Shown here: one piece after another, positions 47,355-58,765 of the stretch | Numbering within the stretch: the stretch's first letter is position 1 | How the letters are laid out: the number at the start of each line of letters is the position of its first letter | Assembly (NCBI GenBank): GCA_002946415.1 | Contig: NJPS01000013.1 | Location: 1,612,001 to 1,676,000 of the forward strand | Source: Rutstroemia sp. NJR-2017a BVV2 | Taxonomy: Eukaryota > Ascomycota > Leotiomycetes > Helotiales > Rutstroemiaceae | Direction of reading: 5' to 3' | DNA length: 64,000 nucleotides | Notes under the pieces: generated by a model | Database searches by the model: none | What the model saw: only the letters and a program-made list of their open reading frames with translations | What the model was told of the DNA's origin: nothing | Made by a program: the position numbers and the translations under genes

Positions 47355-49469
47355 CTAGAATGGTCTTGCGCCCGACCTTTTGATAGGGCTAATGGTGTAG
47401 CCACCAGGCGGTATGTTCTCCCAAAAGGCGCGTCTACCCGCAGGGCTCAAAGGACTTACTAACTCCTCGGCTTTGCCGCTGGCTGATCTTGTGGCTTCGC
47501 CATCGGTTAATCTTGTGTCTTCGCCATCGGCTAATCTTGTGTCTTCGCCATCGGCTAACCTTGTGTCTTTGACGTCGGCTAATCTTGTTTCTATATTGTA
47601 TACCTTGTTCCGAGCACTTCCTGAATGAGGTGAGGCACTGTGAGGAGACTTGCCCCTGGTAGTATTGCGGGAATGAGACTTGGCATTGCCCCCCGAATCA
47701 ACGGTCAAGCGTGTTTGATCGCTCATTGCATTGCTGTGATTCCTACGACCCGGGTTTTCAATGTGCTGTGTATGTTGATGAGACAACCCAGAATTCGCGC
47801 TGCCTCCCCGAGACTGTAACCTGTCCGCCTCAGTAGTTGCATTTCTATATTGATGATGTATCACTTCAGAATGCGCGCTGCCTCCTCGAGAATGCAGAGT
47901 TTCCACAGAAACAGTTTGCTTTTGATTAGACGCTCTCCGAGGATGTGAAGGTTGTGTGGAGCCCACCACCACGGGTGGCCTATGAAGAGACGCTTCCCGA
48001 GGTGGATGATGTGCGCTGTCTCCCCTACCCCCTCTACTCCTGTCTCTGGAATCGAGCCTCTTAGAAGCAGGTTGCGTATGTCCGTCCTGTCCTTTTTTTG
48101 GTTTCTTTTCGATAACTGGTGGTGGGGAAGACTGCGAGCTGCCGGTAGCTGTATAGGCCGAACGTTTTACTTGGCCTAGGGCTTCTCCACCATTCTTCGG
48201 TTTGATGCTCCTTTGAATACTCCGCCCCCGCTCCCGCTCCTGCTCCCGCCTATGTCCAGGTGTGGTCTGGTCAGCATGAGTTGAAGGTGCAACATGGGTC
48301 GAAGTTGCACGATGACTTGGGCGATCATTTGCTCTTGTAAGGCTCCGTCCACGACGATCTGTATGTGATAGTGTCGATACATCTATAGCCGAGTCATTCA
48401 AGTTTGTTGGTTCCTGAGACTTAGCTCTGGTCCTGCTTTTGCTTCTGCTTCTTGATTCAACATAACTGGAGGAATTATTTCGAGGTGCACTCAAAGGTAC
48501 GCAAATAAGGTGTCTGTGGCCTTTGCCCTTCTTCTGACTCCATTCACAGTAACACTTATCAAAATCATACGCGTTAGTACGCGCACGCTTGAAATGATAT
48601 TCTTCTGACCACTTCGATATCTGGTCGATCGATACCATCGTCGAGGAACATCCTTGTCCGCAATCGTAGTAGGGTAGTATGCGAATGTTCTTCCTCTCTT
48701 CCTTGTAGTTTTTATTTTTTCTCGCCAGCGCATCTTTGAGATCCTGTTGGTGAATATATTCTTTCAGTAGTTTAGCGGCCGTTCCTTGTGCATTATAGTC
48801 AAGAGCTTCACAGATTCTCCAGCTTAGTGGAGCTGGCATGATTTGAACATAGTTTCTCTCGCCTATCACTTTTCCCTCGTGTGACGCTTCCTCACAGAGC
48901 CTTTTCCTCACATTCTTAGCAAGGACTTTATCTGGCGCCCATTGCCCAAACTCCGGATTGCCGCTTTCTGCGTGGCGATTGAGCTTTTCTGCAATTTTTT
49001 TGCATAGAGTCCCAGCCCATAAAGCATCATCATCGCATGTAAATCGAATTATGTCACCGCCTGGCTTGTTTTGCCTCAAATCTCTATTGAGATCACCTTT
49101 CAGAATGACGAGCTTCACCGGATTCTGGAATTTCTGCCTGCTGTGATCATGCATGTATTGACTGACAGTTTCGGCAACAAGCTTTGAAATTAGCGGTGGT
49201 TTCGGGTCACCGGTATGACCGATTCTCGGTTTCTTTTGCACATCTGGGGCATGACGGTTATTCGGTTTCGTTGGAGTAATTCCTGCTCCCGCGTTGTGAT
49301 GGTGCCTCTCCTGATCACTACTAGCGTTCTGATGCTTTGAAGCATGTCCTCTACCCTTTTCTTTGACATTGCCTTTAGGGCGCTCATTCTTAGGTGGCGC
49401 ATATTGGTCCTTTGAATGCTTTGTGGATCGTCTTAGATTGAAAAACTTGCTAAAAAGGCTTTCCAACAT
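47355..49469 (-). CDS. Large low-complexity protein, unrecognised
   Basis: The 704-residue single frame starts MLESLFSKFFNL. I do not recognise the family. Residues about 90-330 look like a folded domain (LISKLVAETVSQYMHD, FTCDDDALWAGTLCKKIAEKL, LSWRICEALDYNAQG, YYDCGQGCSST, DKCYCEWSQK). The C-terminal half is disordered: Ser/Arg/His/Gln-rich with an RS-like SRSRSKSRTRAKS, two related SRGGSAHSEVIHH / SRGGSANSGLSHQ units, and a short tandem repeat of TRLADGED (four units, at about 47495-47600). The repeat unit is 24 bp, so it stays in frame. Upstream exons cannot be excluded. It may be a lineage-specific nucleic-acid-associated or scaffold protein, but that is speculation. Confidence 0.65.
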   Translation of the reverse strand: MLESLFSKFFNLRRSTKHSKDQYAPPKNERPKGNVKEKGRGHASKHQNASSDQERHHHNAGAGITPTKPNNRHAPDVQKKPRIGHTGDPKPPLISKLVAETVSQYMHDHSRQKFQNPVKLVILKGDLNRDLRQNKPGGDIIRFTCDDDALWAGTLCKKIAEKLNRHAESGNPEFGQWAPDKVLAKNVRKRLCEEASHEGKVIGERNYVQIMPAPLSWRICEALDYNAQGTAAKLLKEYIHQQDLKDALARKNKNYKEERKNIRILPYYDCGQGCSSTMVSIDQISKWSEEYHFKRARTNAYDFDKCYCEWSQKKGKGHRHLICVPLSAPRNNSSSYVESRSRSKSRTRAKSQEPTNLNDSAIDVSTLSHTDRRGRSLTRANDRPSHRATSTHVAPSTHADQTTPGHRREQERERGRSIQRSIKPKNGGEALGQVKRSAYTATGSSQSSPPPVIEKKPKKGQDGHTQPASKRLDSRDRSRGGRGDSAHHPPREASLHRPPVVVGSTQPSHPRRASNQKQTVSVETLHSRGGSAHSEVIHHQYRNATTEADRLQSRGGSANSGLSHQHTQHIENPGRRNHSNAMSDQTRLTVDSGGNAKSHSRNTTRGKSPHSASPHSGSARNKVYNIETRLADVKDTRLADGEDTRLADGEDTRLTDGEATRSASGKAEELVSPLSPAGRRAFWENIPPGGYTISPIKRSGARPF
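47492..47594 (-). repeat. 24-bp coding tandem repeat (TRLADGED units)
   Basis: On the + strand the unit is close to GGCTAATCTTGTGTCTTCGC followed by CATC, repeated about four times with single-base changes. It encodes four TRLADGED-like octapeptides near the C-terminus of the surrounding protein. Confidence 0.85.
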
Positions 49470-52400
49470 GCCGGTCTGCTGGATATACCTGCATTAGCAC
49501 GTAGTCCATACACCTATTGTTCCACGACGGTAGCGCGGCAGTGAATGACAATACCTCTATCTATTTCAGTCCACGCCCCATCATGATTCCCCTTCCGGGA
49601 TAAGTAAGCTTGTTAAAACTCAAAGAAGACTTCGTGCAACGAAATATAGTTGTAGAAAATAAAAGGCCGATGTGTTGTATGGCTTCTCGAACCTTGATCA
49701 AAATTATAATGCAAAAGAAAACCTATGATACTCTTCCTGTTCAGAAAGAAGAAAGAAACGAATGATGCAAACTTTCAAGCAAACAGGCCAAAAAATTGCG
49801 ATGACTACCGCTAATGTTGGAACCAAAATCCCGCCAACCCAGCAGGGCGAATCCTACGGTATAAGAAAGTCCATCTCAGCACGACTGCGGCTGGCCAACA
49901 CCCAAGAAAAAATTCCTCTTCCAACAAAGTGGTCGCAAGAGGGGAAGAAAAAGTCTGAGTACGACCGCGGCGTTCGAATAATCCATGGCAAATAACGAAT
50001 CATGAAGTTGGAGGTCGCGGACTGCAGGCCAAGCGCTATTGCATGCGGCCTGCACCGCCCATGGCTCCATATTTAGATTTTCACTCCAACTCGCGTCTGG
50101 CTCTTATGCCTTGCTTAGGCGCCTGTTAGAGGAATGAATTGAGGTATCAGCTAATGGGAGATGAGATGGGAGCGTGGATATGTCAAGATGTCGTGCGTAG
50201 ATGAGGTAAAGGCATTTATTCCTCTCTTGAACATGTAAGCCAGTCAATTGACCTCAATGTTTCTCGGGAACTCACAATCCACGACATTACTTTTTCGATA
50301 TCTTGTAGTCGAAATTGATGAACAACTTGTTGTGAGAGATGGAAGTTGGTTGCATGTTGGTTGGAGCTCTGGTCGGATGTTCGTGAAGACGGAGACACCG
50401 GAATTAAAATCCACCGAAGCCGCCCATGCCGCCTATCCCCGCCAAATTTCGAAAGTTTTTATGCATAGTCCAGTGACTACGACTGTAGTCAGTCGCTCCG
50501 GCCTCAAACGTTGTCTGGCTACGACCAACAGAAAGGCATCTTGCGCTATGCGCTATTACTGGCCCTCGGTTATTGAAACCTTCACTGGCGGTGTTCAACG
50601 AGCTCCACGGGTCAGTTGCCTGAGTGGGTTAACCATCTACTTACGATTACAATTGTGATCAAGAGCCGACCAGGAGTTTAGAGTTGGGACGAATACCATA
50701 ATGATGCTCCAAAGACAATGATCATCAGATGAATGTGTGGAAAACCATAGTGGTGGTGGTAGTTCTATATATTTACTTTTACATCGAGAAAATTATAAAG
50801 TTGAGATATCGAATGTCTGAAAAGTATAAGATATTAGTTTATCTCCAAGTAAAGTAGTTTTTATATTTCTCCATGTAATTTGGTGAATTTTTGCAAGTAG
50901 GGCCGCGTGCCATGCCTATGAATAAGGGTTGATATTTTCTGCGTCTTGCTACCTAAAGACATTGGCCTTTATTCATAAGCGGGGATAGTGTGACTGAGCT
51001 ACATGCCAAAAACGGACTACCAGACCGGTCTATTGGAGGAATCGCTAGCTGAGCTGAGGAAAATCTCAACGCAGCTGCAGCAGCAAATAAGAAGACCGAT
51101 GATGTCTATCGTCTCGCTGGGAATTCGACGATGATGCGACGGTAGCATCAGCTGCATCAGCGAAACCTTCAGCAAGTGAAACGTAGAATAATGAAGGAGG
51201 GTTGACGAGCAAATTCATAAATACCAGACTTGATCCCAAGCATCTCGATTTCGTGAGTGGTCTGCTTGTGGCTGTTCAATCGAGGCCGCGCCGTTATCTG
51301 CTCCAACTGTTCTATCAAATTCCAGATATCGTTCTACGAGGTATTTCAAGTAAGCACCGCGACGAGTACGATCACGCATCTAGGGGTGCATAGAAAACTG
51401 GAGCGATCACCAATGATGATCCCCGATACTAGGAATCAGCTCTTCTGCTTCCTGCCTGTGGCAGGCGTATATTCAGACAACGTACATACAATGTAGGTAC
51501 TTATACCAATCACGGGGCTAACCTCATGTAGATAACCAGCGTGACTGAACATCTGTCAAACTTCCTGTCATTCTCGAGTGACTACTGAACTATCATGCTC
51601 CTCATTTCTGATTCACGTAGTTTTGGAGAGATACAGTTCACCAGCAACAGCGTTGACTTCGTGTCTTCTATCTTTAACTATATTGAGCTTTCTCCAAAAC
51701 AGATCTGCAAAAAGTGGTAGGCCCTCTTGATATACTTCCGAAATCTTCTGGACGAAAGTGAGTCGAGCACTCTTAAAACTCAAGAGGCACGATTCTCCTG
51801 GTAGAAGATGCGAGATTGTCCAAGTCGAAGAAATACTTTTGGGCTATAAATATGCCGAAAGAAGTAGATTCAGACATCGAGGCTGTTATTCTTAAACTGG
51901 TCATGTTCAAAGACATATCGGTAAATCCTCCGAAATTCTCACTACATACCTATTCTATTCTATCATTAGTGGAATGCTTGCCCTCACCACGTAGTACGTA
52001 CCCAGCCGTCTTCAACCTCGACATGGTCACTCTCGTCATTGGATCATTGCGCACATGAAAGGTATTTCGGACGCCGCGTGGAAGAGAAGAGGTGGCGAGG
52101 TGGCGGAAGCAAGACGTAAGATGGGATACCGTCTAGTTGGCGCGTTGTGCGATATGCCCTGACGTTCTTTCGGGATGTTGGGAGTGAGGTTCTGCGCGGT
52201 GTGCTAATGCGTGCGAGGGGGATGTTGGGGGGAGGGGAGGTAAGCGGGGACGCAGAGCAGAGTGTAGAATTGAGGGGATAAAATGGCTAGATGCTTTGGG
52301 GAAGGGACTTGGGGGGTGGTATTCATCACTGGGAGGACTGGATGATTGAGCAAACCAAGACACGAATGTACAAATAACACATGAACAATGGAACGAATAT

Positions 52401-52582
52401 TGAATGTTTGTCGGGTATTTGTATTCATTTATTCATTATTCTATACCTAGCCCAGCCAACCCAGCCCAAATACGCCACAGAAAGCGGCCAACAAACCAAA
52501 CAAGAGCTCCCATTTCAAGGGCCAGCACGTATACCAACAAGTCTCTCCTCCTCCTTTCCGCTCCTTGCACCCATCCCCCAAC
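49470..52582. other. Intergenic, about 3 kb, possible gene relics
   Basis: No intact gene supported. Short frames include plus 49762-49995 (77 codons, ATG start) and plus 50248-50658. Between 51004 and 52060 there are protein-like fragments separated by stops, possibly the remains of a gene. 52140-52560 is AT/GC mixed non-coding 3' flank. Confidence 0.4.
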
Positions 52583-55215
52583 CTAGACCAACTCCCACGC
52601 CGCCACCCCCCCAAACCCCATCCCACATTTACCCTTCTTCCTCAACCAAGCCTCCTTACTCAACCCCCTCGCCGCCCTCCCATCCACCTCCGTAACGGCA
52701 AACAGACTCACCGTCTGACCTCTACACCCCAGCTCCTTAACCTTCACATCCACCCACCACCAAAACCCATCAAAGTCAAACGGAATCATATCCTCCTTCC
52801 TCCCATCCACCCCTCCCACCTTCAACACCATGCAATACGGTTTTCCCTTCCCATTCTTCTCAAAATCCCAATGCGTGCAGACCTTGCTGAACTGGAAACG
52901 CATAACTTCTTCTGAGTGCGATGATGCGGCCACGATGTGTTTCCGTGGGGGCGAGAACGAAGTAGCCGATAACCCATGATCGTCCGCCGAGCCAAAGATC
53001 TGGAGCGGTTCGCCGCCAATCTCACCAATGTAATACTCCTCCCAGCTCGGAATCCTTCCATCACTTCGGAAGAAATGCGCTTTATCAGCGGGGAAATGTT
53101 TGATGCCGAATGCCTCATTGGATTTGGTGAATTCAGATGGTGTGAAATGTTTATTGTACACCTGATTGCCCACATTTCCTGCGCCCCAACAGGGGTCGAT
53201 CAGTTTCCACTCGCCGCCATCGATGCGCACCGCGTTCCAGGCGTGGCCGCCGGGATTCGGCGGCGGACACGATTCTCCCGGTTTGAGAGCGCTGTAGCCG
53301 TAGCCCTTGCCGTGTCCCGTAACCATTATGGCTTCGAGCCCGGCCTTTAGAGCGATTGCCGTAAAGAGACCCGCGTAACCACCACAGACGGCAAGACCGC
53401 TTTGGATGGTGTCGGCTGGACTGACATTCTTCACGCGGTTGCCGAAGAAGGCGCCAACGTCGTACGCAATGTTGTGGTGCAGCCAGACGAAAATGGCCCG
53501 GGCCTTGTCAGTTGCAGAGCTGAAGGGACGACAGAGAACATCAGCTAGGTATCCTGTGTTGTCATGAGATCGAGGAAGGGATTCGCGTGGGTATTGAGAT
53601 GCGATATGGTCGGGACCGGAAAAGTCTCTACAGAGGAGACAACCGGATGATGATGAGGATGATTTGGTAGTTGAAGTAGCACTTACAGCTTGAACTTGAG
53701 CCCTTGATGGTTTGGAGCTGAGGTTGATTGGGGGCGGGATTCCTTTCGGCGCATCTGAGGGCGAGATTCCGGTTTTTTCTATTAGGAATTCCGTCATTGC
53801 CTCAGTTTCTCTCATAAAACGATATTTCTCGGGACAATCGCCCTTTCCATCAAAGAACATGATAGTAGGATATCCTTCTATGCCATATCTGGTCAGGAAG
53901 GATTTATGGGCATCCACATCCACTTTCGCAATGACAATCTTGTCAGAAGCAAATGCAAAGTCTTCGGCAAGTTGTTTATAATGAGGGTCTAGCTCAACAC
54001 AATACTTGCAATAGGGAGCATAGAAATCCACTAGCGCGAATTTTCCAGATAGAACGATTTGATCAAAGTTGTTGGCGTTTAGCTCCTGTACTACAGGACC
54101 GCTAGGTCTGTTGTATGTAGGAGGAGGTTGAGCAGCATTTGGCGTTTCTGCAGATTTGGCATGATTGAATCCCATAGACAGAGCTGAGCGAGCTGCAGGT
54201 GGAGGTAGTCGTCGTACAGGCTGGAGTGGTGGAGCCTCTTCTTTCATGCTATTTGCAGTTGGCCTTGCGGGCATTTTTGGTGGTCCATTTGGTCTAGGCG
54301 GCATTCTGGGAGGTAGGTCACGGTCGACGCTTGGCGGTTGCTTAAGAATATTTGGAGCGGATTTCGTCTAAAAGATGAGGATTAGCCTCTCATTCTGCAA
54401 AAGAAATTTAGACATTGTTAGGACAAATCCCCACAACGCCTCTTCAAATACGGTGCTGCTGGCCAGCCATTCACACCATAGAGAGAGCTCTACTCTGAGA
54501 CACAACTAGAATAATTGAAAGCTGAAATACTTACAGCAACTAGCGGCGCTTTAGCAGTTACCGCATTGGCAGCCGCATTAGCTGCTGCATTAGCTGCCTG
54601 CTCCTCACGTTCTCTCCTAGTAGGCGGCAAAGGAGGAAGTTTCGCCATATCAAAAGCAGGGGGCACTCTCCTGTGCGTGTCTGTCGAGCCGACACTCGTT
54701 ATCGAAGATGCAGGTCTGCCATAGCTATTCAATGACATTGCAGAAACGGTAGAAATCTGCGAGATACTCGAATCGTTCGAACCGCGTCTGCCAACTGACA
54801 ATTGTGTAGAAGTCCTTCTGGGTGGCAGAGCAGGAGTTGAAGCTTTTCGTGTGGGTAGTGGAGGGGGCGCATTTCGAGCTGGCAATGGCGGGGATTTGCT
54901 ATTGTTTGCCGTTGGGGGTGGGCCATCGCGATCGACTGGAGGAGGAGGTAGAATGTTGGCTTTTATGCCAATTGGCTCGTTGTTCGCTTTCTTGGTGACT
55001 GAGGAGCCGTATGTGAGAATTGGGGGGTTGTTGACAGTTTTTGGTCTTGTAGGTAGAGGAGGTCTATCGGCGCTTGGTATAGGAGGAGGTGGAGGTCGCT
55101 TTGCTACTGTAAGAGCATTGTTCTGTGGTACCATAGGTTTTCCCACTTGCTGTTGGTTCAAGGCAGCGATACGTTGCGACAGGGAGGTGAATTGAGGTTC
55201 TTCGACTTCGGCCAT
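52583..55215 (-). CDS. Pro-rich / thioredoxin / transglutaminase-like fusion protein
   Basis: Exons 55215..54535 and 54367..52583 give 821 residues. Residues 1-320 are Pro-rich with many PxxP stretches (KRPPPPPIPSADRPPLPTRP), likely SH3 ligands. Residues about 325-425 form a thioredoxin domain with the CxxC site CKYC (C347, C350) in FYAPYCKYCVELDP and a cis-Pro YPTIMFF. A CLLCRDF pair follows, then a transglutaminase-like core whose triad is intact: Cys 555 in SGLAVCGGYAG, His 602 in GGHAWNAV, Asp 618 in KLIDPCWG. The C-terminal domain ends in CGMGFGGVAAWELV. It resembles the cytokinesis Cyk3-type transglutaminase family in the TG part, but has no SH3 and carries a thioredoxin domain. No signal peptide, so cytoplasmic. 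The substrate is unknown. Confidence 0.87.
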
Positions 55216-56565
55216 GATGCGCGATATGGCTTTAGGTCACCCAATGCTTTCTCTAGGTCGAGGAAAAGGGTATAATGACAATTATAGCGACTAGGTGCAG
55301 GATAGAGATTGCGGATTCTGCCTAAATGTTGTAGTATCGTATCACCTTAGGTGCACCGGGAGTGTTGTAACGACAGTATCTTCAACGAGAGTGAAACGGG
55401 TAGAAGATCAAATGAATGAGCTTTGTGGACAGCAGAAGAACGCGCCTTGAATTAAACACTAAAAGCAAAATCAACACGTCTTAGCATACTGAAGGATTCA
55501 TGGCCGCAGCTAAAAGAGTGTCATTCAAACTCTGAGCGCGAGGCTGTGGGATGCGGCACAGTCGATAGTTTGGGAAAAGATCGTTTCGTTTCAACCGGCT
55601 ATGTTATCCAATTTGGCGGGCACTACATAGTGTAGTGCTATCACATGCAGATATAATTGGAGTTTGATTTCCATTTCTCCACAAATGGACTTGGAGAGAA
55701 ATTTCGACGAGGATAAACTTATGGGGATCGAGAACACCGGCAAGTTATTTGCAGACCTTAGACAGTTAATTAAAGTTTGGAGCTTGAGCCTCAAGCCGCT
55801 GAAGCCTTGAACCATACCTATGTTTCATGTTCCTGGAACATTCGTAGCGGACTTGACCCCGCCGCGCCCGCTCCGTCAATCACACAGCGGAACATAAAAG
55901 TACAGATTGGCTTGGAAAAAACAGGCCGATAAGAATATTCAAAAGATATTTAGATAATGAAGGGGATAATTTCTTAGTGTCTCAGGAATATCTGTTCAAC
56001 ATAAAGGCACTTGAGCAATGAAAACAGTATCCTATCTTAGAGCTTTTAGGATATTTATTCGACAATACTGATCAACTTGATATCATCCCCAATCGGCCTG
56101 TTTTTCCAAGCCGAAGAGACAGATTAATACTCGACCAACGAACTACACAAATCACACGATAGCTTTTATGGTCGTGATGAAGCTTGACTTCACCAAAGGA
56201 CAAGGAAGACGGTTCTTGAAGATGAATATTAAAATATATGTTTCCCCTAGTAAACAAACACCGGTTATGTACCTCAGTGTAGTAACCCAAACAGACGCCT
56301 CACACAATCCCGTGCTATACCCCTATGCCATACTATCCCAAGAGTTGATCCCAAGGTTAGTCCGGCCAGCCAGCTGCGCCTTATTTGAATACCACAAACC
56401 CTCCCCTCTAGTTGTCCAAAGCCTGTTATAGTAGTCGTCCTGCATCCACCCATCTCTTCAAGTCCTCATTGTTGTCCATTACTCGCTCCACCAGTCCCCC
56501 TCTAACTAATCTTGCTGTCGATCAACTCCTCACTTCTATGGTTTCTATCCTCGCCATATTCCCTT
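55216..56565. other. Intergenic region with a well-preserved MITE
   Basis: It contains the promoter of the fusion-protein gene (next to 55215) and the MITE at 55905-56117. No other gene supported. Confidence 0.5.
55905..56117. mobile_element. MITE, AACAGGCCGAT family, copy E (best ends)
   Basis: The left end GATTGGCTTGGAAAAAACAG leads into GCCGAT. The right end ATCGGCCTGTTTTTCCAAGC leads into CGAAGAGAC. They form an inverted repeat of about 23 bp with one indel (GGCTTGGAAAAA(A)CAGGCCGAT). The element is about 210 bp, AT-rich and without coding frames. It shares interior segments with copies B and D. No target-site duplication is clear. Confidence 0.7.
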
Positions 56566-56916
56566 CTAAAACAGTAAACAAGCATCCAAACAACAGCAAC
56601 AAGCCAGCGCTGCCAGACATGCCCCCATGAACGAATCATCGCGCCTCGGTTGCTGCTGGTATCCATACGGCTGTCCATAAGGTTGTTGTGCATACCCATA
56701 AGGCTGTTGTTGGTAGCCCATTGGCTGAGGCGCATAGTACCCATTGCCGTTTTGGGGATACGGTTGCTGCGGATAAGGTTGCTGTTGGTATGGCTGTTGG
56801 GGATATGGCTGTTGTTGTTGGTTGAAATGTGCGGGTTGAGGGGCGTTGAATGGTGCGGGACCGCCAGCGTTTTCGGATCCGTAGGCAGGTGGAGGAGCGC
56901 CTTCGTACTTCGACAT
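56566..56916 (-). CDS. CYSTM-family Cys-rich tail-anchored protein
   Basis: This 116-residue protein has an N-terminal region rich in Gln/Pro/Tyr/Gly, made of repeats such as YPQQPYQQQ and QPYGYAQQPYGQP. The CYSTM tail at the C-terminus reads SFMGACLAALACCCCLDACLLF when its two halves are joined; it is a hydrophobic Cys-rich segment that inserts in the membrane. CYSTM proteins are found across eukaryotes and are linked to stress tolerance and plasma-membrane localisation. Length and layout are typical of fungal members. Single exon; the ATG at 56916 is the first in frame. Confidence 0.88.
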   Translation of the reverse strand: MSKYEGAPPPAYGSENAGGPAPFNAPQPAHFNQQQQPYPQQPYQQQPYPQQPYPQNGNGYYAPQPMGYQQQPYGYAQQPYGQPYGYQQQPRRDDSFMGACLAALACCCCLDACLLF

Positions 56917-58765
56917 TGTGATTAAAGGTTGTGAGATGTTCGGTGGTTATTGGATGCGATAATGAAGTGGTAATGATGTATGTATGTAGCAGATAGATGT
57001 GGATGAGTTGGTTATCGAAGCTGTGTTGGCTCTCGTCCGATTTTGTCGCGAGATGCTTCGTAGAGTGTGTTTCTCGGAGATAATGGTGATTTGTAGGTGA
57101 TGAATTGAAGGTAGGTAGCAACTTCTTATGTGAGTTGATTCCAAATGAACGTTATACTTGTACAAGCTGATCGTGCGAAAGTATGGATGTTACCGTGGCT
57201 GAAACTATATTTGGTAACGAACCGAGTGTGTCCGGTTAACACCATACGCCTGCAGTTTTGTGGTTGTGTGGTTTCAAGTGGTTTGCAGATTGAGCAACAC
57301 GTAGAGAACTGTGGATGAGATGGAATGTAGAACGAAGGGAAATAAGAGACTTGGAGCTGTAGCTCTGTAGCCAAATCGTAGGAGGAAATGAGACAAAGAG
57401 AAGCAAGCAGAAGAAAGGCTTAGTATTTTGGGCTTTACCTTGGTACGTTTATTGTCGCAAATTTGGCCACGATGGTGGCTGAGCCCTTGGAAATTCGGGA
57501 CAGTCGGGACGAATCTCTGCTACCGGCTACCTCACCGAGAGAACATCTGCCTCTTTCGACTTACCTGATTATACTCAGGTACATGAGGGTGAGAATGTGA
57601 ACATTGTGAAAATCGTCTTCTCCCCGCTGAGATGTAGGATGGTGGAATAAGTGCATGCAAGAGTAACCAAGTTTTGCAGAGCAGAGATGGCAGGCTCTTT
57701 AGGCGACGTAGAGAAGTGGGGTGCTTTCTTCGTACTTCGTACGGAAGTAGGTTGCGTGTTATTGCAGGAGTATGTGAGTATGAAGCTTTTCGGCGCCAAA
57801 CAAAAAGCTTTGAAGATTTCCTGCTTTCCCCGGAGAAGATTACAGCATTGCAGCAGTAGTGGAGGTGGAGGTGGACGGAGCAAAAGGTGGTGGATGCCAC
57901 TTCACATGCATATCGCATCTTCGCTCAAGGCTCAAGCGCTCGGAGGAAGAAATACAATCAGGCATCCCAGCCTCCCGTTTTTACCAAACTACCCAAATGT
58001 CATCTCGAATGTGAAGAATACCATCATCGCCGTGCCTGGGTATTTCGTAGTCTCGCCAGGTGGTGCACCAACCTCCGCCTTTTTGGACCATTCACAGAAT
58101 CCGAGGTCCTACTTGAGGTAATCCTGTTGAAAATTCTGCCTTGTGGTGCTCCGGAAAGTCAGGAAAGATCTCGATTTCACGTCTGCAGCTTTTGATTGCG
58201 CGCCAAAGGACCCCATACCCATGTGCAAGTGATTCGAGATTCCGTGCTACTTTCGTCCAACGCGCACAACTGAAAGGTACCTGGCAGATATTACATACGA
58301 AGTAGATAGAATCCATGGATGTGGCTCCAAACGCACGGGGGGCCTTCGTTGGTGAGATGGAACTGGATGGGATATCAATATTTAGCACACTTCCTGTTCC
58401 TGTTTTCCTCCCCTCCCTCCCGTCTTTCCTTTCCTTCCGTTCCTGATCTGACTTGCCCTCTTCCAACTTTCTTTCCTTCTTACTTGATTTCTACACCTGT
58501 GACCACCTCACTGGTTCGTTTGTACATATTCGTTTCTCAAACGGATCTACGACTCAATACCACATCATCCCATCATATCAACCCATCTTATTATTTTTAT
58601 TCCCCACCTCCGCCTATTATATCCCCCCGTCAACCTCGGAACACACATCTGATTAAAACAGTTTACGTCACGTATTTCGGCCATTGAATTGGGTTTTCAA
58701 TAAAATCGGAAGCATCTCCTTCAGCGCTTTAAGCGTATGATCGATCGCGAGTGTTTTCTTCAGTC
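56917..58765. other. Divergent intergenic region
   Basis: About 1.85 kb with promoters of the CYSTM gene (minus) and the next gene (plus). Overlapping short frames at 57532-58195 on both strands lack family features. A C/T-rich leader precedes 58766. Confidence 0.5.

Noticed and set aside
49762..49995. 77-codon frame starting ATG ATG
   Set aside because: It could be a small protein, but nothing beyond an open frame supports it.
50248..50658. 136-codon frame, and an opposite-strand frame ending GGMGGFGGF
   Set aside because: The plus-strand start is not ATG, neither strand has a recognisable family, and the two frames overlap each other.
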